In this document: piece after piece, positions 1-5,355 of the stretch | Position numbering within the stretch: the first letter of the stretch is position 1 | How the letters are laid out: every line of letters begins with the position of its first letter | Notes under the pieces: model-generated | The model's input: only the letters and a program-made list of their open reading frames with translations | What the model was told of the DNA's origin: nothing | Database searches by the model: none | Origin: Campylobacteraceae bacterium | GTDB taxonomy: Bacteria; Campylobacterota; Campylobacteria; Campylobacterales; Sulfurovaceae | Length of the DNA stretch: 9,902 nucleotides | Direction of reading: 5' to 3' | Assembly: GCA_026982175.1 (NCBI GenBank) | Contig: JALSHP010000346.1 | Coordinates: 1 to 9,902, forward strand | Position numbers and translations under genes: made by a program

Positions 1-1
1 A

Positions 2-34
2 GGAGATGAACATGAGGTAGTGGTTGTTAAGTAG
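2..34 (+). CDS. 3' end of an unidentified gene, its tail altered by IS insertion
   Basis: Only the last codons lie in the window. The frame reads GDEHEVVVVK and stops at TAG 32-34, which is inside the insertion sequence. If the IS and one TA copy are removed, the same frame continues through 1111-1127 as NRRRK and ends at TGA 1125-1127. That TGA overlaps the ATG of the next gene in a classic ATGA junction, which is the main reason to believe this is a real coding frame. The insertion therefore replaces the last five residues with one lysine. The product cannot be identified from so few residues. Confidence 0.45.
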   Translation, partial: GDEHEVVVVK

Positions 35-60
35 CCAACAATAATTAAACACTAAGAAAA
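30..60. repeat. Left terminal inverted repeat of the IS630 element
   Basis: It aligns without gaps to the reverse complement of 1078-1108. The outermost AGTAG is identical, an inner AATTAAACAC (43-52) is identical, and an AA/AA.A tail follows. The identical blocks extend outward through the TA and one further base (TTAAGTAG, 27-34). The transposase stop codon (complement of 52-54) lies inside this repeat. Confidence 0.85.
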
Positions 61-657
61 GTTTATCCTATAACTTTTACCATAGTTATCAAATATTTTT
101 TGGATATAAAGAAGCATATTATTATAATTCAAATAAGCAGAGTAATCAATCCAAATATACTTCATGAACCTCCACAGAGTTTCAATAATATTTAATTCAG
201 GAGAATAAGGGGGAAGATATAAAAGGGTTAAGCCTTTGTTTGACCATCTAGCTAGATTGGCTTTAAACTTTTTACTTTTATGAAATGAGGCATTATCCAA
301 AACCACAACAGTTGGTTTATCCAAAGTTTTTACAAATTGATCAAACACTTCAATAACTTTATCGCTATTGACTCGACCCTCAGCAATAAATGATTTTAGT
401 ATTCCTTTTTTTGATAAAAATCCAAGTACATTTATTCGTTTACAAGTAAGTGTTTTAACCGTAGCTGTATTCTTGACCTCTGACCATAGATAAGGTAAGT
501 TTGAAGCAATTGAAAAACCACTTTCATCAAAATAGTAAATATCTAGTTTTCCTGAATCTTCTAGCATTTCGTATTTCTCTATCAAGTTAACTTTCTCTTC
601 ATAAAGCTCTTGATTTGGCTCTTTAGGAGGTACTTTCTTTACTCTTGTGTAACTCAA
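52..657 (-). CDS. IS630 transposase, C-terminal DDE catalytic part (frameshifted)
   Basis: This 201-codon frame holds the catalytic RNase H-like domain of an IS630 transposase. The acidic triad is visible: D44 in YYFDESGF, D121 in VVLDNASFH, and E159 in PPYSPELNIIETLW. The last motif is highly characteristic of the family. The frame can be read from a TTG at 657, but it is really the continuation of the upstream frame: it is open back to just after a TAA at 670-672 and joins the DNA-binding part if one base of the A8 run (T664-671 on the plus strand) is skipped. The joined junction reads YLKKLKLSYTRVKKVPP, typical of intact relatives. It is probably not made alone as a functional transposase. 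Confidence 0.85.
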   Translation of the reverse strand: MSYTRVKKVPPKEPNQELYEEKVNLIEKYEMLEDSGKLDIYYFDESGFSIASNLPYLWSEVKNTATVKTLTCKRINVLGFLSKKGILKSFIAEGRVNSDKVIEVFDQFVKTLDKPTVVVLDNASFHKSKKFKANLARWSNKGLTLLYLPPYSPELNIIETLWRFMKYIWIDYSAYLNYNNMLLYIQKIFDNYGKSYRINFS

Positions 658-970
658 TTTTAGTTTTTTTTAAATAGTTCTTTAGTGTATTATCATGTAC
701 AAATATTTTTAATTTATCTCTTAACTTTGCATTCGCCACAGGTATCGAAGGACTATTTATAACCAATTCTTTGATTTTATCAGCATCTGAATCTTGTAAA
801 ATTGTTTTTCTTCCTCGTCCTTGCTTATCGTAAAAAGATTCTACTCCCTCTAATTCATATTTACATATCCATGCATAGACAGTATCAGTTCTGACTTCTA
901 AAAGCTTTGCTATCTCTTTTACACTATATTCTTGGCTTTTATACAAAATCGCTTTCGCTCTTTTTCTCAC
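623..970 (-). CDS. IS630 transposase, N-terminal helix-turn-helix part (frameshifted)
   Basis: This 115-codon frame encodes the DNA-binding half of the transposase. A helix-turn-helix region, around EYSVKEIAKLLEVRTDTVYA, is followed by the second winged-helix segment with SIPVANAKLRDKL. The GTG at 970 is only an apparent start. The frame is open to a TAA at 995-997, and the true N-terminus appears to begin with ATG 1053-1055 (MGQIKRVEIDEATIVIIREI) in another frame, joined at an A6 run (T987-992 on the plus strand). The frame ends at TAA 623-625 after running 35 bp past the start of the catalytic frame. Removing one A at each run restores a single protein of roughly 335 residues, the usual IS630 length. 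Transcriptional slippage is an alternative to decay, more credible at A8 than at A6. Confidence 0.8.
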   Translation of the reverse strand: MRKRAKAILYKSQEYSVKEIAKLLEVRTDTVYAWICKYELEGVESFYDKQGRGRKTILQDSDADKIKELVINSPSIPVANAKLRDKLKIFVHDNTLKNYLKKTKIELHKSKESTS

Positions 971-992
971 TCCTGTATCTATGCTCTTTTTT

Positions 993-1055
993 GATTATCT
1001 CTCTGATAATTACAATTGTCGCTTCATCTATTTCTACTCTTTTTATTTGTCCCAT
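993..1055 (-). pseudogene. Displaced N-terminal segment of the IS630 transposase
   Basis: ATG at 1053-1055 opens a frame that reads MGQIKRVEIDEATIVIIREI and then an Ile, to the A6 run at 987-992. Beyond the run it continues out of register with the helix-turn-helix frame, which lies +1. Dropping one A gives IKKSIDTGVRKRAKAIL, which runs straight into the DNA-binding domain. The GQIKRVEI opening is of the kind seen at the N-terminus of intact IS630 transposases, so I take this as the original start. Confidence 0.6.
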
Positions 1056-1077
1056 AATTTTACCATTCTAGCATAAA

Positions 1078-1108
1078 TATTATTTGTGTTTAATTCTTAG
1101 CTACTACT
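1078..1108. repeat. Right terminal inverted repeat of the IS630 element
   Basis: This is the partner of 30-60. CTACT at 1104-1108 and GTGTTTAATT at 1086-1095 are the reverse complements of the two conserved blocks of the left repeat, at the same offset. Flanking TA is at 1109-1110. Confidence 0.85.
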
Positions 1109-1112
1109 TAAT

Positions 1113-1117
1113 AGGAG
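1113..1117 (+). promoter_or_regulatory. Shine-Dalgarno site of the 53-codon gene
   Basis: AGGAG lies 6 bases before ATG 1124 and just outside the IS boundary (element end 1108, TA 1109-1110). The insertion left the ribosome binding site intact. Confidence 0.7.
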
Positions 1118-1123
1118 AAGAAA

Positions 1124-1285
1124 ATGAATAAAGAAGAATTAAATTTCGCTAAAAATGATGCGTTTAACTTAACCATGATTCCAGGAAAATTTGCACGAGG
1201 AATGAGAACTTGTAAAATATGGCAACTCTTTAGATTTGTGGTCATTAACATCAAGATGCTCATTGTCGTTTCAAAAAGCCACTAA
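1124..1285 (+). CDS. Small 53-residue protein of unknown function
   Basis: The frame runs from ATG 1124 to TAA 1283-1285 with a strong AGGAG six bases upstream. The product has a polar N-terminus (MNKEELNFAKNDAFNLTMIP), a basic middle with one cysteine (GKFARGMRTCKIW), and an amphipathic to hydrophobic C-terminus (LFRFVVINIKMLIVVSKSH). It could lie against or in the inner membrane, but no clean transmembrane span is obvious. Before the IS landed, its ATG overlapped the stop of the upstream gene as ATGA, so it was probably translationally coupled. The gene downstream starts 15 bases after its stop without a clear Shine-Dalgarno site of its own, suggesting the same transcript. I do not recognise a named family. 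The tidy start, codon use and operon position argue that it is real. Confidence 0.7.
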   Translation: MNKEELNFAKNDAFNLTMIPGKFARGMRTCKIWQLFRFVVINIKMLIVVSKSH

Positions 1286-1300
1286 GCTTTTTAAAATCGT

Positions 1301-2098
1301 ATGATACAACAAATCATAACCCACCCCACCCAAAACAACAATGGGTTTGGGGGAACTGTCCGTCATTTTGATGAGACACTTACCCAACTCTTAACCGACC
1401 TCAAAGATACCATGGAAGCCAATGGCTTAGAGGGTTTAGCTGCCTTTCAGATTGGCTCACCACTCACCGTGATGGTCATAAAAAAAGATGATAAATTTAT
1501 TGAAATTATCAATCCTGTCATTTTTACTAAAGAGGGCAAGATTACGCCTACTGAAACAACCGCTTATTTTCCTAACTTAACCGCGACTACTACCCGTGCC
1601 AAAAAGATTAAACTGATGTACGAAGATGTAGAGGGAAAACAGCAGTTTCTAACCACCGAAGATGATTTAGCCATACTCATTCAACGTAAAAATGACTATC
1701 TTATGGGTTCTACTTTTTTAGCCCGACTTAATGCAGAAGAGAAAGCCCTTTTTGAACAAAAGTTAGAGAACAACTCCAATACATTAACACTAGAGAGCTG
1801 TCCCACCAACTTAAAGAGTGACAAGATTTTAAATGGCATTAAATATGGTGTCATTACAGGAATTATTGGTGTAATAATTGGACTCTTTATATCAGAGACA
1901 AATTTTATTAAGAACTTAGAATACACACTCATAACACTCTTAATACTCACAACCATTGTTTACTTTTTTTACGCCCAATATGAGGGAAAAAAATACAACA
2001 ACTGCACCTCTTGTCAAATTGGTAATATCATGGCGATGACCGTGATTAAAAGTGTGCATATTTTAGGACTTTTTTTATTGGTCTATTTCCTACTCTAA
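1301..2098 (+). CDS. Peptide-deformylase-like pseudoenzyme fused to a three-helix membrane domain
   Basis: Residues 1-155 follow the peptide deformylase fold: an N-terminal MIQQIITHP, motif 1 as GLAAFQ (45-50) and an IINPVI strand (69-74). The family's EGCLS motif has become ETTAY (85-89), so the metal-binding cysteine is Thr87. QHExDHLxG has become QRKNDYLMG (128-136), so both histidine ligands are Arg129 and Tyr133 and the catalytic Glu is Lys130. The following GSTFLARL matches the usual GxLFxDRL, which makes this alignment secure. All metal ligands are gone, so deformylase activity is not expected. Residues 156-265 are an extension absent from true deformylases, with hydrophobic segments near 182-198, 208-224 and 245-264 and a CTSC pair (235-238) before the last. 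It follows the 53-residue gene by 15 bases, probably in one operon. The start is placed by family alignment; no good ribosome site is visible. Role unknown: a peptide-binding or scaffold function is inference. Confidence 0.85.
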   Translation: MIQQIITHPTQNNNGFGGTVRHFDETLTQLLTDLKDTMEANGLEGLAAFQIGSPLTVMVIKKDDKFIEIINPVIFTKEGKITPTETTAYFPNLTATTTRAKKIKLMYEDVEGKQQFLTTEDDLAILIQRKNDYLMGSTFLARLNAEEKALFEQKLENNSNTLTLESCPTNLKSDKILNGIKYGVITGIIGVIIGLFISETNFIKNLEYTLITLLILTTIVYFFYAQYEGKKYNNCTSCQIGNIMAMTVIKSVHILGLFLLVYFLL

Positions 2099-2106
2099 GT
2101 CAGAGA

Positions 2107-2313
2107 TTATCGATTCATTGACTTAGGACAAACCATATATCCACTCTTTAACATTTTACACCCCATATTATCGGCATAATTTTTTAAACGTTCTAACTTA
2201 TAACTTGATTTTTGAACCGTTGGTTTCTGAATTGAAGGTCGAATTTTTTTGGCATTTGAAGCACACCCATTGCAGACTAATAGTAGAAGTAGAATTGAAA
2301 ATAACTTAATCAT
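2107..2313 (-). CDS. Small predicted lipoprotein, 68 residues
   Basis: The protein opens with a short basic end and a hydrophobic stretch (MIKLFSILLLLLVC), then NGC followed by ASNAKK, a plausible signal-peptidase II site with Cys17 as the lipidated residue. Position -3 is Cys14 rather than the usual Leu, so the lipobox is slightly atypical. The mature part is basic, with a conserved-looking tail holding a cysteine pair (GCKMLKSGYMVCPKSM, Cys52 and Cys62) that could form a disulfide in the periplasm. ATG 2311-2313 has AAGGG (2319-2323) five bases upstream. Its stop is 8 bases from the convergent deformylase-like gene. The function is unknown. Confidence 0.7.
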   Translation of the reverse strand: MIKLFSILLLLLVCNGCASNAKKIRPSIQKPTVQKSSYKLERLKNYADNMGCKMLKSGYMVCPKSMNR

Positions 2314-2318
2314 AAAAA

Positions 2319-2323
2319 CCCTT
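2319..2323 (-). promoter_or_regulatory. Shine-Dalgarno site of the small lipoprotein gene
   Basis: The minus strand reads AAGGG five bases before the ATG at 2313 and supports that start over any internal one. Confidence 0.55.
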
Positions 2324-2504
2324 TTTTATAACTTAAAAATTTATTTTTTTTACAATATTTTTACATATTGGAAAAAACTGGGCATATTTTAAAGCTTAAC
2401 TGTGTTGTTTATGTGGAAAAATTGCTTTTATAAAGATAAATTGAAAAAAATATCTAAAACAATATACTCAAAAAACAATAAATAACATTTAGAATACATA
2501 ATTA

Positions 2505-2554
2505 AATAATAACTTATTAAAATATAAAATAAACTATATAAATAAGTTATTATT
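2505..2554. repeat. Perfect 14-bp inverted repeat with 22-bp loop
   Basis: AATAATAACTTATT (2505-2518) is the exact reverse complement of 2541-2554. It lies 34 bases beyond the ccoS stop. It might act as a weak AT hairpin terminator or a protein site, but it lacks the GC-rich stem of an intrinsic terminator. Confidence 0.5.
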
Positions 2555-2571
2555 ATAAATAATTATTTATA
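2554..2571. repeat. Perfect 18-bp palindrome
   Basis: TATAAATAATTATTTATA reads the same on both strands. It abuts the preceding inverted repeat (one shared base) and lies 17 bp from the ccoS stop codon. In such AT-rich DNA, palindromes of this sort are partly expected by chance. Confidence 0.45.
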
Positions 2572-2587
2572 TATTTTTTAATGCTTC

Positions 2588-2803
2588 TTATTTAGTCGAC
2601 TCTTTTTTAGCTCTCATTTCCTTTTGTTTTGCCTCTTTTTCAGCTGCGGCTCGTAAGTCATCAGGTGAATCAAAAAGCATCCCATCCATCATCTTCTTTT
2701 GGTCATCAAAGTTTCCTTTTTTAGCTGATGCCACAAAAATAGTAATGAGTGTAAATGTTACCACTACTCCTACGATTAACTCTAACTGTAATACTTCATT
2801 CAT
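2588..2803 (-). CDS. ccoS: CcoS, cbb3-type cytochrome oxidase maturation protein
   Basis: CcoS is a small inner-membrane protein needed for maturation of the catalytic subunit CcoN of cbb3 oxidase (heme and copper insertion). This 71-residue product has one N-terminal membrane span (about 7-27) followed by the family signature GNFDDQKKMMDGMLFD (30-45), where FDD and the LFD end are diagnostic. A charged, Ala/Lys/Glu-rich tail (49-71) makes it somewhat longer than the shortest family members. Its ATG comes one base after the ccoI stop (TAAAATG), with AGGAG in the last ccoI codons, so the two are translationally coupled. This order, ATPase then CcoS, is the standard one. Confidence 0.93.
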   Translation of the reverse strand: MNEVLQLELIVGVVVTFTLITIFVASAKKGNFDDQKKMMDGMLFDSPDDLRAAAEKEAKQKEMRAKKESTK

Positions 2804-2804
2804 T

Positions 2805-5231
2805 TTACTTCTCCTCTTTTAATTTTGAATCTTTTTGTTTAATTCTCATGGAGTTTCCCACCACCAAAAGGGAGCTTAAACTCATGGAAAGGGCTGCGAC
2901 CAATGGCATGACATACCCTGCTATTGCCAAAGGAATGGTGAGTAGATTATAGAACAATGATATTAGCAAATTTTGTTTAATAAACTTATAAGTTCGTCGT
3001 GAAATCACAAAAGCATCTCGAATACCTAAGAGTGAATTGTTTTGCACTACCACATCGGACATGGCTAAAGCGACATCTGCCCCTGAACCCATGGCAATGG
3101 CAATGTCTGCATGGCTTAATGCTAAAGTATCGTTAATACCATCACCTACCATCACCACCGTTCTACCCTGCTCTTTTAAAGCTTTAATTTTATCGGCTTT
3201 ATCCAAAGGTGACATCTCTGCCATGAACTGTACTATGCCTAGCTCTTTGGCTAGACGCGATGCCACTTCATGGTTGTCACCTGTTGCCATAAAAAGTTCT
3301 ATTTTTGCATGTTTAAAGTAGTCTATAAGCTCTTTTGCATCTTCTTTAATCGCATCTTCCAATTCAAAAGAGCTAATCAACACCCCATCAATGCTAAAAT
3401 GGTAAACCGTATGCTCACTCTTTTCTACTTCTATGTTATGCATTTGCATCAACTTAGCATTTCCACCCAAAAGCTTTTTTCTTTCATTTTTTGATGCATA
3501 ATTTGCCACCATACCTTGGGCTGAAACTTGCTCAATATTTTCTAAATTTAACGCATTTATCTCTTCATGCTTCTCTTCTAAATAGTGCTTAATCGACTGA
3601 CTCACAGGATGCGTTGAGCCAGAGAGTAAGGCATGAAGTAAGGCTAAATTTTCTTCACTTAAAGTTTTGGATTGCTGCTTAACACTTAAATTTCCCGTCG
3701 TCATTGTGCCTGTTTTGTCCACTACTACCGTGTCAGCTTTGGCAAAAGTCTCAATGAACTTGGCTTCTTTAAACAACAAACCTTTTTCAGTCGCCCACGA
3801 AATCCCCACCAAAGAAGCGATGGGCGTTGCCAAAGCCAAAGCACATGGACAAGCAATCACAATAACAGAAATGGTAATAATAAGCGATTGTTCAAAATCT
3901 CCAGAGTAAAAATACCACCCAATAAAAGAGAGTATCGCCAAGATAATAATGGTCAATGAAAAATGTTTAGAGAGTTCATTCGTTGTCTCTTCTATTTTAG
4001 GTTTTGAGGACAATGAGTCTTCTAACAAATTCATCATCGTACTAAGGGTTGAATTAGCATAGTTTTTAGTCGCCTCATACCTCATTACCATCCCTGTGTT
4101 AATCGTCCCTGAAAAGATGCTATCTCCTTGGCGTTTCTCCACAGGTAACGACTCACCACTTAAAGAGCTTTCATCAAAGGTGGCAAGGTCAACAATGGAT
4201 TTTCCATCGACTGAAGCTTTTTCTCCATTGCGTACCTCTAAGATGTCCCCTACTCTCACTTGGTCAAGCATGACTGCTTTTTTAGCCCCATTCTCTATGA
4301 TGGTCGCTTCCAAAGGAATTTGAGATTTCATCTTATCCATGCTATCCATGGCTGACTTTTTTCCTAAAACTTCTAAGTACTTGCCCACTAAGACAAACAG
4401 AATAATCATCGCCACCGAATCAAAATAACTCTTTCCGTCTGCACCAAACAAAATAGTAAGCGAATAAATATAAGTAATGGTAGCCCCACCAGCGACAAGT
4501 AAGTCCATATTAATAATTTTGTTCTTTAATCCATAGTATGCCCCTTTAAAAAAGACCCAACCAGAGTAAAAAAGCACCATGGAAGAGAAGAGAAACTCCA
4601 CCATGTGAATCATATGTAACACTTCAGTATCCATGCCTGAAAAGTACCCTGCGTATTTGGCTACGTCTATCATCATGATGTTCATTACCCCAAAAATGGC
4701 AACACCCACACGGGTGATGTAGTCACGTTTGGCATCAACTGATTGTTGAGAAGCTTCATTAAAATCATAAGGGTAAGCGTTGTAACCTACCGAGCGAATT
4801 TTTTCTATAAGCGAAGAGAGTTTTACCGTCTCTTCATCCCAAATCAATTTGGCTTTGTTGTTTGAGAAATTAATGCTCACTTCAAGCACTCCCTCCATTT
4901 GATGGAGTATCTTCTCATTGAGCCAAATACACGCTGAACAGTGAATCCCCTCTATCACCAAATCGACCCTAGAGAAGCCCTCATTGGTGCTTTTAATGTA
5001 ACGTTGCTTAAAGCTCTCCAAATCAAAATTGCTACTGTCATTACCACTCTCAATCGGTGGGGCAATGGTGTCGTTACGCATTTTGTCGTAAAAATCATCT
5101 AAGCCATCCTCTTTGAGTAGATGATAAACCCCTTGACAACCATTACAACAAAAATGTAGCGATGGTGCTTCTTTTATCATCACTGATTCATCAAACTCCA
5201 GTTGACAATGGGTACATTTTACATTAGACAA
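2805..5231 (-). CDS. ccoI: CcoI/FixI copper-exporting P1B-type ATPase for cbb3 oxidase
   Basis: CcoI moves Cu(I) across the inner membrane for the CuB centre of cbb3 oxidase, rather than for bulk copper detoxification. The 808-residue product has, in order: an N-terminal cysteine module (C6-x2-C9 and FCCNGC at 28-32) typical of the CcoI/FixI branch, a heavy-metal-associated domain with GIHCSAC (95-101), eight probable membrane helices, the SGES actuator motif (358-361), the CPC metal site (461-463), phosphorylated D505 in DKTGT, HP (541-542), GDGIND (696-701) and late transport residues Y761-N762 and M783-S784. All key residues are intact. The start is TTG at 5231, because the next ATG would remove the CTHC motif; AAGG lies 6 bases upstream. 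It is coupled to ccoS and diverges from ccoG. CopA is less likely given the N-terminal module and ccoS. Confidence 0.95.
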   Translation of the reverse strand: MSNVKCTHCQLEFDESVMIKEAPSLHFCCNGCQGVYHLLKEDGLDDFYDKMRNDTIAPPIESGNDSSNFDLESFKQRYIKSTNEGFSRVDLVIEGIHCSACIWLNEKILHQMEGVLEVSINFSNNKAKLIWDEETVKLSSLIEKIRSVGYNAYPYDFNEASQQSVDAKRDYITRVGVAIFGVMNIMMIDVAKYAGYFSGMDTEVLHMIHMVEFLFSSMVLFYSGWVFFKGAYYGLKNKIINMDLLVAGGATITYIYSLTILFGADGKSYFDSVAMIILFVLVGKYLEVLGKKSAMDSMDKMKSQIPLEATIIENGAKKAVMLDQVRVGDILEVRNGEKASVDGKSIVDLATFDESSLSGESLPVEKRQGDSIFSGTINTGMVMRYEATKNYANSTLSTMMNLLEDSLSSKPKIEETTNELSKHFSLTIIILAILSFIGWYFYSGDFEQSLIITISVIVIACPCALALATPIASLVGISWATEKGLLFKEAKFIETFAKADTVVVDKTGTMTTGNLSVKQQSKTLSEENLALLHALLSGSTHPVSQSIKHYLEEKHEEINALNLENIEQVSAQGMVANYASKNERKKLLGGNAKLMQMHNIEVEKSEHTVYHFSIDGVLISSFELEDAIKEDAKELIDYFKHAKIELFMATGDNHEVASRLAKELGIVQFMAEMSPLDKADKIKALKEQGRTVVMVGDGINDTLALSHADIAIAMGSGADVALAMSDVVVQNNSLLGIRDAFVISRRTYKFIKQNLLISLFYNLLTIPLAIAGYVMPLVAALSMSLSSLLVVGNSMRIKQKDSKLKEEK

Positions 5232-5237
5232 GTGAAA

Positions 5238-5241
5238 CCTT
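5238..5241 (-). promoter_or_regulatory. Shine-Dalgarno site deciding the TTG start of ccoI
   Basis: The minus strand reads AAGG six bases before TTG 5231. No ATG lies within reach upstream of the conserved N-terminal cysteines, so this site supports the rare TTG start. Confidence 0.55.
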
Positions 5242-5250
5242 TTTAATAAT

Positions 5251-5277
5251 TTTAAATTATAATTATTATAATTTAAA
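5251..5277. promoter_or_regulatory. 27-bp perfect dyad in the ccoI-ccoG spacer, candidate operator
   Basis: TTTAAATTATAAT (5251-5263) is mirrored exactly by 5265-5277 around a single central T at 5264. Read on the minus strand it contains two TATAAT-like hexamers, so it probably overlaps the -10 region of ccoI. It may be a regulator site or an AT-rich promoter element. No regulator gene is in the window, and the sequence has no FNR-type TTGAT-N4-ATCAA. Confidence 0.45.
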
Positions 5278-5299
5278 GATATAAGTAAAATTATATCTT
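5276..5299. promoter_or_regulatory. 24-bp perfect dyad next to the ccoG promoter, candidate operator
   Basis: AAGATATAA (5276-5284) and TTATATCTT (5291-5299) are exact reverse complements separated by 6 bases. The dyad touches the 27-bp dyad on one side and covers the position expected for the ccoG -35 region on the other. Confidence 0.4.
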
Positions 5300-5307
5300 A
5301 TTTGCAC

Positions 5308-5313
5308 TATAAT
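5308..5313 (+). promoter_or_regulatory. Probable -10 box of the ccoG promoter
   Basis: A consensus TATAAT lies 42 bases before the ccoG ATG, preceded by TTTGCAC. No good -35 hexamer is seen, which is common for sigma-70 promoters in Campylobacterota. Confidence 0.5.
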
Positions 5314-5344
5314 CTAAACATTATAACGAATTGAAACACTCAAA

Positions 5345-5349
5345 AAGGA
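5345..5349 (+). promoter_or_regulatory. Shine-Dalgarno site of ccoG
   Basis: AAGGA ends six bases before ATG 5356 and fixes the ccoG start. Confidence 0.65.
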
Positions 5350-5355
5350 ATAAGC

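Larger units (their letters stand above)
30..1108 (-). mobile_element. IS630-family insertion sequence, about 1.08 kb
   Basis: The element is bounded by imperfect terminal inverted repeats and flanked by TA on both sides (28-29 and 1109-1110), the duplicated TA target expected of the IS630/Tc1/mariner group. Its size and single transposase, which nearly fills the element on the minus strand, fit the family. The transposase is interrupted by two frameshifts at A-runs, so the copy is either dead or depends on slippage. It sits between a gene end at the left edge and a small gene at 1124, 13 bp beyond its right end. Base composition is more AT-rich than the metal-transport genes nearby. Confidence 0.9.
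2314..2587. other. AT-rich spacer without a supported gene
   Basis: These 274 bases separate ccoS from the small lipoprotein gene, both on the minus strand. The last 120 bases before ccoS hold only nine G or C. I see no RNA gene and no credible coding frame. The part next to ccoS contains two dyads, listed separately. The lipoprotein promoter should lie near 2325-2400, but no convincing -35/-10 pair stands out in so AT-rich a stretch. Confidence 0.7.

Noticed and set aside
1696..1956. 86-codon minus-strand frame inside the pseudo-deformylase gene
   Set aside because: It overlaps the coding part and membrane segment of a better supported gene and its product has no recognisable features.
1301..2098. 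Functional peptide deformylase
   Set aside because: The fold motifs are recognisable, but the metal-binding Cys and both His are replaced and the catalytic Glu is Lys, so the enzyme name would mislead.
2412..2486. 24-codon frame beginning ATGTGGAAAAATTGC in the AT-rich spacer
   Set aside because: It has no ribosome site, is very Lys/Asn-rich as random AT-rich DNA would be, and shows no recognisable domain.
3037..4323. Several plus-strand open frames of 74-94 codons antisense to ccoI
   Set aside because: ccoI is intact with every P-type ATPase motif; the antisense frames have no ribosome sites or domains and are by-products of its codon use.
5232..5355. FNR/CRP-type TTGAT-N4-ATCAA box in the ccoI-ccoG spacer
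   Set aside because: I looked because cbb3 genes are often oxygen-regulated, but no such site is present.
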